Translations under genes and position numbers: made by a program
Part shown: in pieces, positions 40,114-49,006 of the stretch
Layout: each line of letters starts with the position of its first letter
How positions within the stretch are numbered: position 1 is the stretch's first letter
The notes under the pieces: model-generated
The model's input: the letters and a program-made list of their open reading frames with translations, nothing else
Told to the model about the DNA's origin: nothing
Database searches by the model: none
From: CAZZCP01 sp964653235
GTDB taxonomy: Bacteria > Bdellovibrionota > Bdellovibrionia > Bdellovibrionales > UBA840
NCBI GenBank assembly: GCA_964653235.1
Contig: CAZZCP010000001.1
Span: forward strand, 1-64,000
Direction of reading: 5' to 3'
DNA: 64,000 bases

Positions 40114-40148
40114 AAGAACTCTCCTTACAATTTCTTATCGGAGAGTTC
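40111..40148 (-). promoter_or_regulatory. Hairpin enclosing the ribosome-binding site of the 39802-40113 gene
   Basis: On the minus strand GAACTCTCC (40148-40140) pairs perfectly with GGAGAGTTC (40124-40116), a 9 bp stem with a 15-base loop. The 3' arm contains the Shine-Dalgarno sequence, and the ATG starts 2 bases beyond the stem. The 5' arm is thus an anti-Shine-Dalgarno. Confidence 0.6.
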
Positions 40149-40211
40149 AGAAAAGTCTTAAAAAGAGACACGTCTAGATTTTTACCTAGACCTTAGGCGA
40201 AAACCTGTACT

Positions 40212-41381
40212 TTAGAACATTGCCTCTAGTAGCTCATCGGTAAAATCTTCTTTTTCGATAAAAAGCTCTTTAACCGCTTCTGATAGAGCTGCATTGGCTT
40301 CATTGGTGAATTGTGTGTCAATAGAAGTTAAGTTCATGCACTTAAATGGTCCAAACTCAACACGAACATCTACCTTTGAAAATTCTCTTTTTTGCATATC
40401 AAAATCCATCGAAAAAATACGAAACTGTATTTTGCTGCCCTTAAAAAGTCGACCTATTACCGGAATGGCTCCACTCTCCAAGCTTCCTATTAGCATTGGA
40501 ACAGACTGCATTTTTAAGACACAGTTTTCACTGGGCTTACTGTAGAGATTATCAAAGATACTAAAACTATATTTGCCATCTTCACCACTTAAACCTTTTA
40601 AACCTCCGTATTGGCCTAGCTCAATCCGCAGCTCTGGAGGCTTGGGCTCTTCTAAGGACTGTTGTAAATTCACCAAACTCATTGGCAAGCCTTGAGAAAT
40701 TTTCGGAACAGGAATGAGTAGGTGAGTGATTGAAACTTGATCATTGGTAATGGGCTCCTCAAAGGGCATTTCTCGGCTAGCAATTCCAGTTAGAAGTTGT
40801 ACCCGAAAGCTTGAATTCTTCTTTTGTAAATGTACATGAAAACTCGCACCAACAGGGTAAATAGGATATTCATGCTCGATCGATTTTGCTTGAACTGCGC
40901 GAACAGCCTGTTCTGTTAAAGCCATAAATTGGAGCCTTTGCTCAAAAATATTATCTTGTTCACGAAGATCATAACTCACTACAGGAAATTGACTCGATAT
41001 TTGATCTGAAGGAATCTCTTCTTTGGGCCAAGGTAAAATGTAGGCCACAAGATATTGCGGATCAGTAGTTACAAAGTCTCTGCTCTCATTGAGAATCTCT
41101 TTTAACTCTCTCTCTAAGTCTTTGGCAAAATTTTGTAAGAAGTATTTGGATTCATCTTTTGCAAAGGACTTAGAGAGACTTGAGGTTAAATTGGGAACAA
41201 AATCTTCAATGACTCGAGCCAATCTTGCTTCGAGCCGTTTTTGCTCTTCGCTTACTGGTTTTTCAGAGTCTACAAAAAATACTACGCTATATTTGCGATC
41301 TTCAAAGTCCAATAGCTGAGGTAAATCCTGGGCTTTCAGGGACAAACAAAAAAGAAAAGAAACTAAAATTACACTCTTCAT
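40212..41381 (-). CDS. Secreted protein of unknown function
   Basis: A 389-residue protein with a clean signal peptide (ends near LSLKA|QDLP). The mature region is mixed alpha/beta with a long helical segment (about 45-100) and a C-terminal beta-rich half containing LSGEDGKYSFSIFDN and VRVEFGPFKCMNLTS; this recalls lipid-binding or BPI-like folds but no family is claimed. It starts 1 base after the YiiX-like gene, so both are expressed together and both are probably periplasmic. Confidence 0.75.
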   Translation of the reverse strand: MKSVILVSFLFCLSLKAQDLPQLLDFEDRKYSVVFFVDSEKPVSEEQKRLEARLARVIEDFVPNLTSSLSKSFAKDESKYFLQNFAKDLERELKEILNESRDFVTTDPQYLVAYILPWPKEEIPSDQISSQFPVVSYDLREQDNIFEQRLQFMALTEQAVRAVQAKSIEHEYPIYPVGASFHVHLQKKNSSFRVQLLTGIASREMPFEEPITNDQVSITHLLIPVPKISQGLPMSLVNLQQSLEEPKPPELRIELGQYGGLKGLSGEDGKYSFSIFDNLYSKPSENCVLKMQSVPMLIGSLESGAIPVIGRLFKGSKIQFRIFSMDFDMQKREFSKVDVRVEFGPFKCMNLTSIDTQFTNEANAALSEAVKELFIEKEDFTDELLEAMF

Positions 41382-41382
41382 T

Positions 41383-43002
41383 TTACTCTCCTTCTAAAGG
41401 ACATAGTCCATTGGTGTTAATAATGTCATGAAATAGAATCACTTCACTGGCTCCATTTTTGTTTTTACGAAATCTCTCACAGTCTTTTAGCCGCAATATA
41501 TCCATACCCCTGCCTATTTGCTCACTGGTTAGATAAAAGCCACCGGTCTTTGCTGAAGCCTTTCTAGGAATCTGTAGATATCTGTCCTGAGCTTTACGAA
41601 TATGTTTGATAAAGCTATTGTGCCTGCTCATACGTTGAAATAAATCATTGCCGATTCCAGCCTGCTCGCGAATAAATGACCAATTCAAGCTAGTACCGTC
41701 ATATTCCATCAAAAAGAAGAGTAAGACTGAGGCGTGAGTATAACCAGCGGGCATTTCTGCAGGAACCTGTCCCATTTGTGTAGCAAAGTCTTGCCCAAGA
41801 TCGACAGGTTTTAAGAAGTTCTCCTCGTCCATCAATTGAAAGACGTAGCCATAGTTCTCCATCCAGTCCATAATTTTCGCTAGTACAGCGTCTTGAAGTA
41901 GAATCTGTTCCATATCTTCAAAACTTCTCCACTCGCCAACCAAATCCAAACTTGGATCGGTTTCAATATCCGCTGGAGAAAATGTCTCAACAACTTGAAT
42001 TCCAAGTGCCTGCAGCACTCCATTTCTTTCAGTATAAAAGGGTGTGTACATCAAAGGAAAATGCGGCCTTGGCCTAGGTATATACTCCGGATATTTCTCG
42101 CAGCGAATTCCCTCTAAAGAACAAGCCATATCATAGGCCATACCAACCAATTCAGAACAAAAAACAGTTTCATGGTCAATTGGATCCATTTTAAAATCAT
42201 AGGGAATGACTCTATTCTCTAATGAGGCTTGGTTTGCCCATTGATAAATGGATTCGGCAGCAAGCTTTGCAACAAGCTTTCCACCAGATAGACCTTGCTT
42301 CACACTGGGTGAATAACGAAAAACGGCCATTCTGCCTTTTTTGTCTTTATAGTATTCGTCAAAAGATATGACTCGTACCCCAGGAAAAAGAGCTTCTATA
42401 ATCCAGCTTTTCTCTTGGGAATCACGGTAATAGATAGCTACATGACTAAATTGATTATCAAGGGCACCAATTTTTCCAACAACGCTACTGATAAAATCTG
42501 TGCCCCTTGTAAGTATCAAGTCACCTGACTGCAAGTCTTGTGGAAACTGAAAGTCATGGTACTTTTGAGAAAACAATGTGAAAGGCGCAGAACCTTGCAT
42601 TTTTATTGAGGCTGTTTTTGGCAATTCATAGTTTTCAACTTTTTTCTTTTGATCATATAACCACTGTGCCGACCAAAGATCTTCTCTTTCACGAAGTGCA
42701 GTCATAAAATTTCGAATCGACTGACCACACAAAAGAAAGTGATCTGCATCATTCAATAAACGATTGCGAACTAGAAATTTGTATTTCTCGCGAAGTCGCA
42801 TCCGGATCGAAAACACATCTTTTATTTTTTCTTCTATTGCAGAAATATGAACTTCACCGACTGGCTTTTCAGTTAAAAGCTTTTGATTGAGATGATCAAC
42901 CAAAGCTACACAATTGCTCGCATTGATTTGGTCAATATCAGAGTGATCCAAAGCAAATAATGGAGTACTAGTGATAAAGAAAAACAATAATAAAAACCGC
43001 AT
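41383..43002 (-). CDS. YiiX-like permuted NlpC/P60 (papain-fold) secreted hydrolase
   Basis: A 539-residue protein with a signal peptide (ends near LFA|LDHS). The central domain (about 150-300) is the YiiX/YebB permuted papain fold: SGDLILTRG, the histidine in NQFSHVAIYY and the cysteine in FCSELVGMAYD. These enzymes cleave or modify cell-wall peptides or lipids; YiiX structures bind amides, and substrate here is unknown. The open frame starts at 43050, but the ATG at 43002 has GGAG 6 bases upstream and begins the signal peptide directly. Confidence 0.82.
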   Translation of the reverse strand: MRFLLLFFFITSTPLFALDHSDIDQINASNCVALVDHLNQKLLTEKPVGEVHISAIEEKIKDVFSIRMRLREKYKFLVRNRLLNDADHFLLCGQSIRNFMTALREREDLWSAQWLYDQKKKVENYELPKTASIKMQGSAPFTLFSQKYHDFQFPQDLQSGDLILTRGTDFISSVVGKIGALDNQFSHVAIYYRDSQEKSWIIEALFPGVRVISFDEYYKDKKGRMAVFRYSPSVKQGLSGGKLVAKLAAESIYQWANQASLENRVIPYDFKMDPIDHETVFCSELVGMAYDMACSLEGIRCEKYPEYIPRPRPHFPLMYTPFYTERNGVLQALGIQVVETFSPADIETDPSLDLVGEWRSFEDMEQILLQDAVLAKIMDWMENYGYVFQLMDEENFLKPVDLGQDFATQMGQVPAEMPAGYTHASVLLFFLMEYDGTSLNWSFIREQAGIGNDLFQRMSRHNSFIKHIRKAQDRYLQIPRKASAKTGGFYLTSEQIGRGMDILRLKDCERFRKNKNGASEVILFHDIINTNGLCPLEGE

Positions 43003-43103
43003 ACCCACTCCTTTTTTTAGGAGTGAAATATAGCATTGATTGCTTTTCATTTAGAGAGATCAGGTCAAATTGTAATGTCGCAATTGCAGTTTCAAAAGCT
43101 ACA

Positions 43104-43310
43104 TTATATTTTCTTCAAGTAGCTATCACCCTTATTCATATCAGAAGGACTTTGGCAGCGTTTACTGATTGCAAGAATCATTTTGTCAATATGTCGAAAC
43201 CTCTCAATGTGCAAAGAGTCTTCATGATTCCAATCTTCAAGCTCACGAGAAAACTCATCCCACAATTCATTCACATCACAACTGTAGAATTCACTTTGAT
43301 TTAAAGACAT
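43104..43310 (-). CDS. Small acidic hypothetical protein
   Basis: A 68-residue acidic helical protein (ELWDEFSRELEDWNHEDSLH) without signal peptide. I place the start at the ATG at 43310, which has GAGGTG 6 bases upstream, rather than the ATG 9 bases earlier. It lies 102 bases before the YiiX-like gene and may share its promoter. No family is recognised. Confidence 0.55.
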   Translation of the reverse strand: MSLNQSEFYSCDVNELWDEFSRELEDWNHEDSLHIERFRHIDKMILAISKRCQSPSDMNKGDSYLKKI

Positions 43311-43435
43311 AACAAACACCTCATTTATGAGGATTTGATGAGCAAATGCTATACCGAGCGAAAACGAAATCAGAAGTTCTCTGGCAAAAGATCAAGAAGG
43401 CTTTTCATTTTAACTTATAAGTTTTACATTCTAGT

Positions 43436-43795
43436 ATGCGAAAAAGCTTTTTCTTAGTGATTGGTGGGTTTAGTTTGACCCTCGCTATTCTCGGTGTGTT
43501 TTTACCTCTTTTGCCGACCACACCTTTTCTTTTATTGAGCGTATATTGTTTTGAACGAGGTTCTGAAAGAATACACAATTTGCTTTTGGCACATTCTGTG
43601 CTTGGCCCTCCAATTCACAATTGGAAAGAGAAAAAAATCATTCGCCCAAAAGTTAAGCTCCTTGCCATTTCTATGATTTTTGCCAGTGCGATTTATATTT
43701 CTATTTTTAGTTCCATGCCCATTTTGGGTCAGTATGTGCTCTTTCTGATTCTTGCGAGCGTATCAACTTTCATACTTTGCCAAAAATCAAAATGA
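43436..43795 (+). CDS. ybaN: YbaN-family (DUF454) inner-membrane protein
   Basis: A 119-residue protein with four hydrophobic segments. The N-terminal FSLTLAILGVFLPLLPTTPFLLLSVYCFERGSE is the DUF454 signature (G-P-L-L-P-T-T-P-F-L-L-L), and NWKEKKIIRPKVK follows. Function of the family is unknown. It stands alone on the plus strand. Length is typical. Confidence 0.87.
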   Translation: MRKSFFLVIGGFSLTLAILGVFLPLLPTTPFLLLSVYCFERGSERIHNLLLAHSVLGPPIHNWKEKKIIRPKVKLLAISMIFASAIYISIFSSMPILGQYVLFLILASVSTFILCQKSK

Positions 43796-43885
43796 ATTTT
43801 TTTTAAAGCTCATAGATTGCTTGATTTAAATTCGATATTTCAACAGGCTGAATTTCAAATATGAAATTATCACAAGTGGGGAATT

Positions 43886-44263
43886 GTGAGATTTTTTTTG
43901 TTTCTACTGTTGTTTTCGACAACTGTTTATGCCAACAACCAAATTTGTAATGTTCATCAAGCTTGTCAGTTTGAAAAAGACCTGGGCTACTGTTTAGATC
44001 GAGTGGTGATTGATGAATCCGTTCCCACACTTTGGATGACATACAGCGACTGGAACATAGTGACCCAAGAGCTAGAAAAAGGAAGAATTGTCGCAAACAG
44101 ATTTCTTTCAAAAAGCTCGAATCGAGATGGACTCGTTTCTACAAATGTGTCTGTGAACAGAGCAGAAAATGGCAAATACAGTGGAGGTGTTGCCATCCAG
44201 TATGGCCAAGAAGACTACAGCTACACAATGACTTGCTCTAACTTTGTGAAACAGACCGACTAA
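43886..44263 (+). CDS. Small secreted protein with cysteines
   Basis: A 125-residue protein with a signal peptide (ends near VYA|NNQICN; GTG start at 43886 with GGGG upstream). The mature region is beta-rich and has four cysteines (ICNVHQAC, GYCLDRV, MTCSNF), probably two disulfides. It ends YSYTMTCSNFVKQTD. Not a recognised family. Its stop overlaps the PhoH gene end by 4 bases, tail to tail. Confidence 0.7.
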   Translation: MRFFLFLLLFSTTVYANNQICNVHQACQFEKDLGYCLDRVVIDESVPTLWMTYSDWNIVTQELEKGRIVANRFLSKSSNRDGLVSTNVSVNRAENGKYSGGVAIQYGQEDYSYTMTCSNFVKQTD

Positions 44264-45582
44264 AGGATATTTGATGCGGTCTCGGCAAGCTCTGAGCGCT
44301 CGCCTTTTCTTAAAGTTACATGAGCAGCAATAGGTGCACCTTTAAATCTTTCTACACAATAGGTAAGGCCTGAGTTAGAAGAGTCTATATAAGGATTGTC
44401 GATTTGGTAGCAATCTCCCGTAAGAATCACTTTTGTTCCTTGGCCCGCACGAGTAATAATTGTCTTGATTTCATGTGGGGTAAGGTTTTGCGCCTCATCC
44501 ACAATGAGATATTGGTGCGGAATGCTTCGACCGCGAATGTAAGTCAATGGTTCGATATTGAGTAAACCCTGATTGATCAACTCTTGAGTTCTACCAGCTG
44601 CTTTCTTTTGCGATGTATCCGCACCCATAAGAAAGTCAACATTGTCAAAAATCGGCTGCATCCAAGGATTGAGCTTTTCATTCACATCTCCAGGCAAATA
44701 ACCAATATCACGCCCCATAGGAAAAATAGGACGACTCACCAGCAATCTTTGAAACTTTCCCTCATCCAAAGTCAAAACCAATCCAGCAGCAAGAGCCAAA
44801 AGAGTTTTGCCCGTTCCGGCTTTACCAACCAGTGATATCAATTGAATTTCATCATTGAGAAGACAATCTAGAGCAAAACTCTGCTCCATATTGCGCGGGT
44901 TCACTCCCCAAACATTGTCATAGATTTTTAAAGGAACAACAGCTTCATCTTTTAAAGAATAGCGCCCCAAAGCCGAGTGGTTGCCCCCTGACTTGTTTTT
45001 CATCACAACGTATTCATTTGGGATCATACGAAAATTGGCAGGAACCGGAAAAAATCTTTCTGTATAAAATTGATCAATCTCTCCTGGGGTCAACTCCAAT
45101 TCTCGATAACCATCATACATCTCTTCGAAATTCACATCATCGGGCTCGTAGTCTTTGGCAGGAACCCCATAAACATCGGCTTTAATTCGAAGATTAATAT
45201 CTTTTGAAATTAAAAATACATTTTGTTCTTTATACTTATTGGCTAAATGAATGGCTGCGCCCAAAATACGATTGTCGGCCTTTTCACTCACCAGATCCTC
45301 TGGTACATTCTTAAAGTCTTTATCAATCATGATAAACACTCGTGAATTATTACCATTAGGTTTAACACCTTCAGTGAGAGGACCGTTTTTTCTCAACTCA
45401 TCGATATATCGAGAAAACTGACGCGCATTGCGACCATTTTCACCAGTATCTCTCTTGAATCGATCAATCTCTTCAATAACAGTTACAGGTATATAGATGT
45501 CAGAGTCTTGAAACTTGAAGATTGCTTGCGCATCAAAGAGTAAAACATTTGTGTCGAGTACTACTTTCGTCGTGTTTTCCAC
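44260..45582 (-). CDS. PIN-domain and PhoH-like ATPase
   Basis: A 440-residue protein of the PhoH2 type. An N-terminal PIN RNase domain (about 5-150) has VVLDTNVLLFD (Asp10 acidic site), ERGRNARQ-type region and the late acidic SEKADNRILG. The C-terminal PhoH AAA-like ATPase has Walker A GKAGTGKT, Walker B LIVDEAQNLTPHE and GDCYQIDNPY. Such proteins are RNA helicase/RNase enzymes. The 132-base leader contains a 7 bp inverted repeat. PAP2 is encoded upstream on the same strand. Confidence 0.92.
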   Translation of the reverse strand: MENTTKVVLDTNVLLFDAQAIFKFQDSDIYIPVTVIEEIDRFKRDTGENGRNARQFSRYIDELRKNGPLTEGVKPNGNNSRVFIMIDKDFKNVPEDLVSEKADNRILGAAIHLANKYKEQNVFLISKDINLRIKADVYGVPAKDYEPDDVNFEEMYDGYRELELTPGEIDQFYTERFFPVPANFRMIPNEYVVMKNKSGGNHSALGRYSLKDEAVVPLKIYDNVWGVNPRNMEQSFALDCLLNDEIQLISLVGKAGTGKTLLALAAGLVLTLDEGKFQRLLVSRPIFPMGRDIGYLPGDVNEKLNPWMQPIFDNVDFLMGADTSQKKAAGRTQELINQGLLNIEPLTYIRGRSIPHQYLIVDEAQNLTPHEIKTIITRAGQGTKVILTGDCYQIDNPYIDSSNSGLTYCVERFKGAPIAAHVTLRKGERSELAETASNIL

Positions 45583-45610
45583 CAGGCCTCACTTCCTATT
45601 GGGCATGGGA

Positions 45611-45632
45611 TCCTAAGCCATCATACTTAGGA
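45611..45632 (-). promoter_or_regulatory. Inverted repeat in the leader of the PhoH-PIN gene
   Basis: TCCTAAG (45611-45617) and CTTAGGA (45626-45632) form a perfect 7 bp inverted repeat with an 8-base spacer, 29 bases upstream of the PhoH start. There is no T run, so it is more like an operator or leader hairpin than a terminator. Confidence 0.35.
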
Positions 45633-45714
45633 CCTGGTAATTATCAGAGCCTAAAGTTTGTATTAAGTACACTAAAATTGAGGGATTTTTATGAATTTCG
45701 CTGAGCAAAAAATA

Positions 45715-46284
45715 TTATGTTTCCCAAAAACCAGGCTTCATGAGCCTCTTTAAACCATAAAAATAGGAGAATCCCAGTAGAGTACCCATGACAAAACCAC
45801 CTAAAACATCACTCGGAAAATGAACTCCCACATAGACTCTGCCATAGCCATTCAAGAGTGCAATAAAGAGAAAAACAAATGCGTATTTTCGAAACAAAAG
45901 AGCAAGAAATACAGCAACCGTCATACTGCTGAAAGCATGATTCGAAGGAAAGCTACCACTCTTAGGGCCATAACCAACTCGAACAATTGCACCCGTTTGT
46001 TCTTGAATGTGATGGGGCCTTTTTCGAAAAGCATATTCTTTAATGACACGATAAGAAAGGGCGTCGGCCAGACTGATTAAAACTGTCATACTGATTAGAA
46101 CTTTGATTGCAATCCACCTTTGCTTGTAGAACCAGAAACCAAAGAGAAGGGGAACCAAACCCCAAAGCAAGATTTTATGGTGGTGAAGATTGGTAAAGTT
46201 CGAAAAAAAAGTATCTAAAATCGGATGCGTCAGTTTTTGATTGATAATACGAAAAACAGCTATGTCATAAGAAAGAAAAGACAT
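45715..46284 (-). CDS. PAP2-family membrane phosphatase
   Basis: A 189-residue protein with about five membrane segments and the PAP2 catalytic signature in order: KEYAFRKRPH (motif KxxxxxxRP), GSFPSNHAFSS (PSGH with Asn in place of Gly) and GRVYVGVHFPSDVLGG (SRxxxxxHxxxD, with Gly for Ser). These enzymes dephosphorylate undecaprenyl or lipid phosphates at the periplasmic face; lipid A 1-phosphatases are also of this type. It overlaps the upstream membrane-protein gene by 20 bases. Confidence 0.88.
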   Translation of the reverse strand: MSFLSYDIAVFRIINQKLTHPILDTFFSNFTNLHHHKILLWGLVPLLFGFWFYKQRWIAIKVLISMTVLISLADALSYRVIKEYAFRKRPHHIQEQTGAIVRVGYGPKSGSFPSNHAFSSMTVAVFLALLFRKYAFVFLFIALLNGYGRVYVGVHFPSDVLGGFVMGTLLGFSYFYGLKRLMKPGFWET

Positions 46285-47074
46285 TTACTCGACCACCGCA
46301 GTCATCGCTGCCAAGATCCAAGAATTGTAAAAGAGAAAAATAAAGAAAAAAGAAAAAGCAAGTACCAGCCTTCTCTTTTACGATTAAAGTCTCATTCATA
46401 CCAATTGAAAAAAAATAGGTAAGAACAAAACTTCCAAAATAATGAAAGGCTCCTGCAAATTCTAGAAACTCTCTCTTTCGATCGTGATCAACAAGAAAAA
46501 TACTCAGAACCGCCAGAATATACATGGCAACCAGAGGTAATGGTGGAGCAAACAAACCCCAATCTTCTACTTTTTTACGAATAGAAGCAGATCTCTTCAT
46601 TAAAATTGGCAAAACAATATTGTGCGCAAAAATAAACAAAAATAAGATTTTACCAAAAATGAGTTTATTAAGTTTTACTCCCCCCACTTTTAAATTGTGT
46701 AGGTTGGTTTCGCCTTGAGAGTTATTCTTTGCAAAAAACTCAGAGCTTTCATGCCCAAGAACTCTTTGAAACCAACTGACTTCTTCCATTGCACCCAACA
46801 AAAAAACAAAGGCAATGCCAAGTGGCGCAAAATAATACAAAGATATCAGCTTTTTCTGGCTCTCTAACCGCAAAACCACAATCATGAGCAAAAGCAAGAA
46901 AGAAGAGCTAAATAAAAGAAATGTTGCCCACTCTAAAAAACCATCTTCTGTAATGAATTCTTGAAAGGCAGCAGGCTTGGTATAAAAAAGCAATACTCCC
47001 ACTGCAATTGGGCTAAACATAAAAAAGGCATGACAAAGAGTATAATAAAGAGATGCAGGCAGCTTTTCTTTCAT
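46265..47074 (-). CDS. Polytopic membrane protein of unknown function
   Basis: A 269-residue protein with about seven hydrophobic segments. Residues ~90-120 contain FVFLLGAMEEVSWFQRVLGH, an acidic-aromatic membrane motif typical of uncharacterised bacterial membrane proteins. It ends in a cysteine/phenylalanine-rich segment. It overlaps the PAP2 gene by 20 bases, suggesting joint function in the membrane, perhaps with lipid phosphates, but no direct support is visible. Confidence 0.7.
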   Translation of the reverse strand: MKEKLPASLYYTLCHAFFMFSPIAVGVLLFYTKPAAFQEFITEDGFLEWATFLLFSSSFLLLLMIVVLRLESQKKLISLYYFAPLGIAFVFLLGAMEEVSWFQRVLGHESSEFFAKNNSQGETNLHNLKVGGVKLNKLIFGKILFLFIFAHNIVLPILMKRSASIRKKVEDWGLFAPPLPLVAMYILAVLSIFLVDHDRKREFLEFAGAFHYFGSFVLTYFFSIGMNETLIVKEKAGTCFFFFLYFSLLQFLDLGSDDCGGRVNVFSFL

Positions 47075-47090
47075 AGAAAGAAATTATCTT

Positions 47091-47510
47091 TTAATCACAA
47101 GAAGTCAATGCGAATTGGTAAAGGAGCTTTCGGTTGTTTTTGCAAGTAAAACTGCCGCCTGTTGAATCTCCGCGAAAACGATAGCTCAGCTCCATGACAC
47201 TGTACTCTGGATCTTTGTAGTTCCAAGTGTGGCGCAAGCTGCATTTGTATTGAATTTTTAGCAGCCCTTGCTTCTCTGAAGAGCTGACTTTGCAATCAAT
47301 TTGCTTCTCTTTTTCGGGAAGTACATTTCCACACAAAGTATCTTCAGAGTAGAGATAGGATCTTTTACTCGCATGGCTCAAAAGAACACGGGGCTTATCA
47401 TCGAAAATATTCAAACGATATTGTTTGCCGTCAAATTGAGCGCTGCAGTTATGAATTTTAGCATTCGCCATAGATGCACTGAATAGGAGCACAATCACAA
47501 AGTATCTCAT
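47091..47510 (-). CDS. Small secreted protein with several cysteines
   Basis: A 139-residue protein with a signal peptide (ends near SMANA|KIHN). The mature region is beta-rich with six cysteines (NCSAQF, TLCGNV, DCKVSS, KCSLRH, SFTCKNN, TSCD), consistent with three disulfides. Size and cysteine spacing resemble the protein at 43886-44263, but no family is recognised. It lies 17 bases upstream of the polytopic membrane-protein gene and 18 bases after the PilZ gene. Confidence 0.7.
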   Translation of the reverse strand: MRYFVIVLLFSASMANAKIHNCSAQFDGKQYRLNIFDDKPRVLLSHASKRSYLYSEDTLCGNVLPEKEKQIDCKVSSSEKQGLLKIQYKCSLRHTWNYKDPEYSVMELSYRFRGDSTGGSFTCKNNRKLLYQFALTSCD

Positions 47511-47528
47511 ACTCCTAGCCTACAAGGA

Positions 47529-48050
47529 TTACTTTATATTTGAAACCAATATATCGCCGCGGTCTGTTTGTAAACTGGCGCTAACGGTTTTCATAAACAT
47601 CACAAAGTGAGAAAAGGCCTCAGAATTCATAGAGTCTTTAATAAACTGAACTCCATGTCTGTGAACTTCTTCGTCTGTGATTTCACGAACATTTCGAACT
47701 CTGACAATAAATGGCAAATAGGTATCTTTAGAGAGATAGAGTCTCATCGCAAACTCTTCCCCTTGGCGAAAGTGACCAATTTGCGATTCAAGATCCATTG
47801 CCAAGCCATCTTCTGAAATATCATAAATACTCACTTTTTGCAGACCCTTTTCAGGGATAAGAACATAAGCAGCAACAAATTCAGCGAGTATGGTTCTACG
47901 AACCTTTCTGCGCTCTTCAGAAATAGCTTCTTGGCGGCGAGCCGTCATATCTAAAAGTGGAGCAGAATTGCTCTCTGTGCTTGAAGTTTCATCTTTCAAT
48001 TGCTTCTGACGGCGTGCAGTCATATCAATGACATTATTACGTGTCGACAT
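47529..48050 (-). CDS. PilZ-domain protein with duplicated N-terminal motif
   Basis: A 173-residue protein. The N-terminus contains two copies of an IDMTARRQ-type motif (residues ~8-15 and ~33-40), each followed by a charged helix. A PilZ domain follows: RRKVRRTIL (RxxxR c-di-GMP motif) and DISEDGLAMD (second motif), so c-di-GMP binding residues appear intact. The DMTARRQ repeat could be a short targeting or binding sequence. The start has a GGGAGGG site, next to a palindrome. Confidence 0.85.
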   Translation of the reverse strand: MSTRNNVIDMTARRQKQLKDETSSTESNSAPLLDMTARRQEAISEERRKVRRTILAEFVAAYVLIPEKGLQKVSIYDISEDGLAMDLESQIGHFRQGEEFAMRLYLSKDTYLPFIVRVRNVREITDEEVHRHGVQFIKDSMNSEAFSHFVMFMKTVSASLQTDRGDILVSNIK

Positions 48051-48059
48051 CGTCCCTCC

Positions 48060-48079
48060 CCGATATATATATAAATCGG
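48060..48079 (-). promoter_or_regulatory. AT-rich palindrome before the PilZ-protein gene
   Basis: CCGAT...ATCGG flanks ten A/T bases (20 bases, nearly fully self-complementary) just before the GGGAGGG ribosome site of the PilZ gene. It could be a repressor site or a leader hairpin; weak evidence. Confidence 0.3.
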
Positions 48080-48169
48080 TCTAGGAATGTCTCAACTTTA
48101 GCCATTTCTTACGGTAGAAATGAAAAAAAGCCTCAAATCGAATAGAAAGGGGCTAGGAGTAAGGTATCT

Positions 48170-49006
48170 TTGCTGTATTTTCGCACACTTCTCTACAGCG
48201 TTCTCATTCACTTGATTCTATTTGCCAGTTTCTTGGGCCAAGATAGGGATCTTAGCACATTTAAAAAGCCCGAATTTATAGAATTCGAAGTATAACCTGC
48301 CAAATCTAAGCAAAAGCAAATGGTCCGGCAGGCTGATGCCCCTGAACTCGATCTGACCAGTAAAGCTAGGGCCCGCTTCAAGTCTAAAGAATGGCAAAGA
48401 GTACTCAAAGAACAAAAAGCTAAAAAATCAGGAATCACCGAAAACCGAAGGGCCTCCAAAAATCTCTCTCTCGAGAGTTTAAAGCCGCAAATTCGACAAA
48501 AAGATAAAGAAGGTCCTGGTTCTCAAGAAAAAGAACTCGACCTAACTGGCCTGCCCTATCAGTTTCGAAGCTTTGGCCAATCTACTCTAAGCGAGCGTAT
48601 TAGTGATGACATCGACTATGGTGACTTCACCGCTCTGAATACCGACAAACATCTTTTTTATTCTTTTTACTCAAGAGTACAAGAAAGGCTCTACCCCCGG
48701 TGGGTTAGTCATATTCGCTCTAGTATCATACAACTCAATCGAACTGGTAAATCTTCGCAAATTCCTCGAGGAGAATGGATCAGTCAAATTGAGATTCATT
48801 TGGATGAAAACGGAAATTACCAACACGCCATTGTATTGAAAAGCTCAGGTTTAAAGCTTTGGGACCAAGCCGCAATCATTGCCTTTCGTCAAGGGGCTCC
48901 CTACGTGCACCCGCCCGATGAGATGATTGATGAAGATAACAGAGTTCGCCTGCGCTATAGCTTTCACGTTTTCTGGGATCCGGTTCGGTTTCGGAGCTTG
49001 CGATAA
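48170..49006 (+). pseudogene. TonB-like protein gene interrupted by an in-frame TAA
   Basis: Reading from TTG at 48170 (AGGAG 10 bases upstream) gives a typical TonB N-terminal anchor (LYFRTLLYSVLIHLILFASFLG) up to EFEV, then TAA at 48293-48295, and continues in the same frame with PAKSKQKQMVRQADAPELDL into the rest. The downstream part (open from 48320, 228 residues) is a Lys/Ser-rich linker plus a TonB C-terminal domain (YPRWVSHIRSSIIQLNRTGK, then GLKLWDQAAIIAFRQGAPY). The stop may be a real nonsense mutation, a sequencing error or recoding. Confidence 0.72.

Noticed and set aside
40165..40195. GTCTAG...CTAGAC inverted repeat as a terminator after the 40212-41381 gene
   Set aside because: The stem is only 6 bp and AT-rich, and the T run is 8 bases away; too weak.
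43587..43602. Plus-strand TGGCACATTCTGTGCT with correct sigma-54 spacing
   Set aside because: It lies inside ybaN, nearly 300 bases before the next gene, and codes for conserved-looking protein; probably chance.
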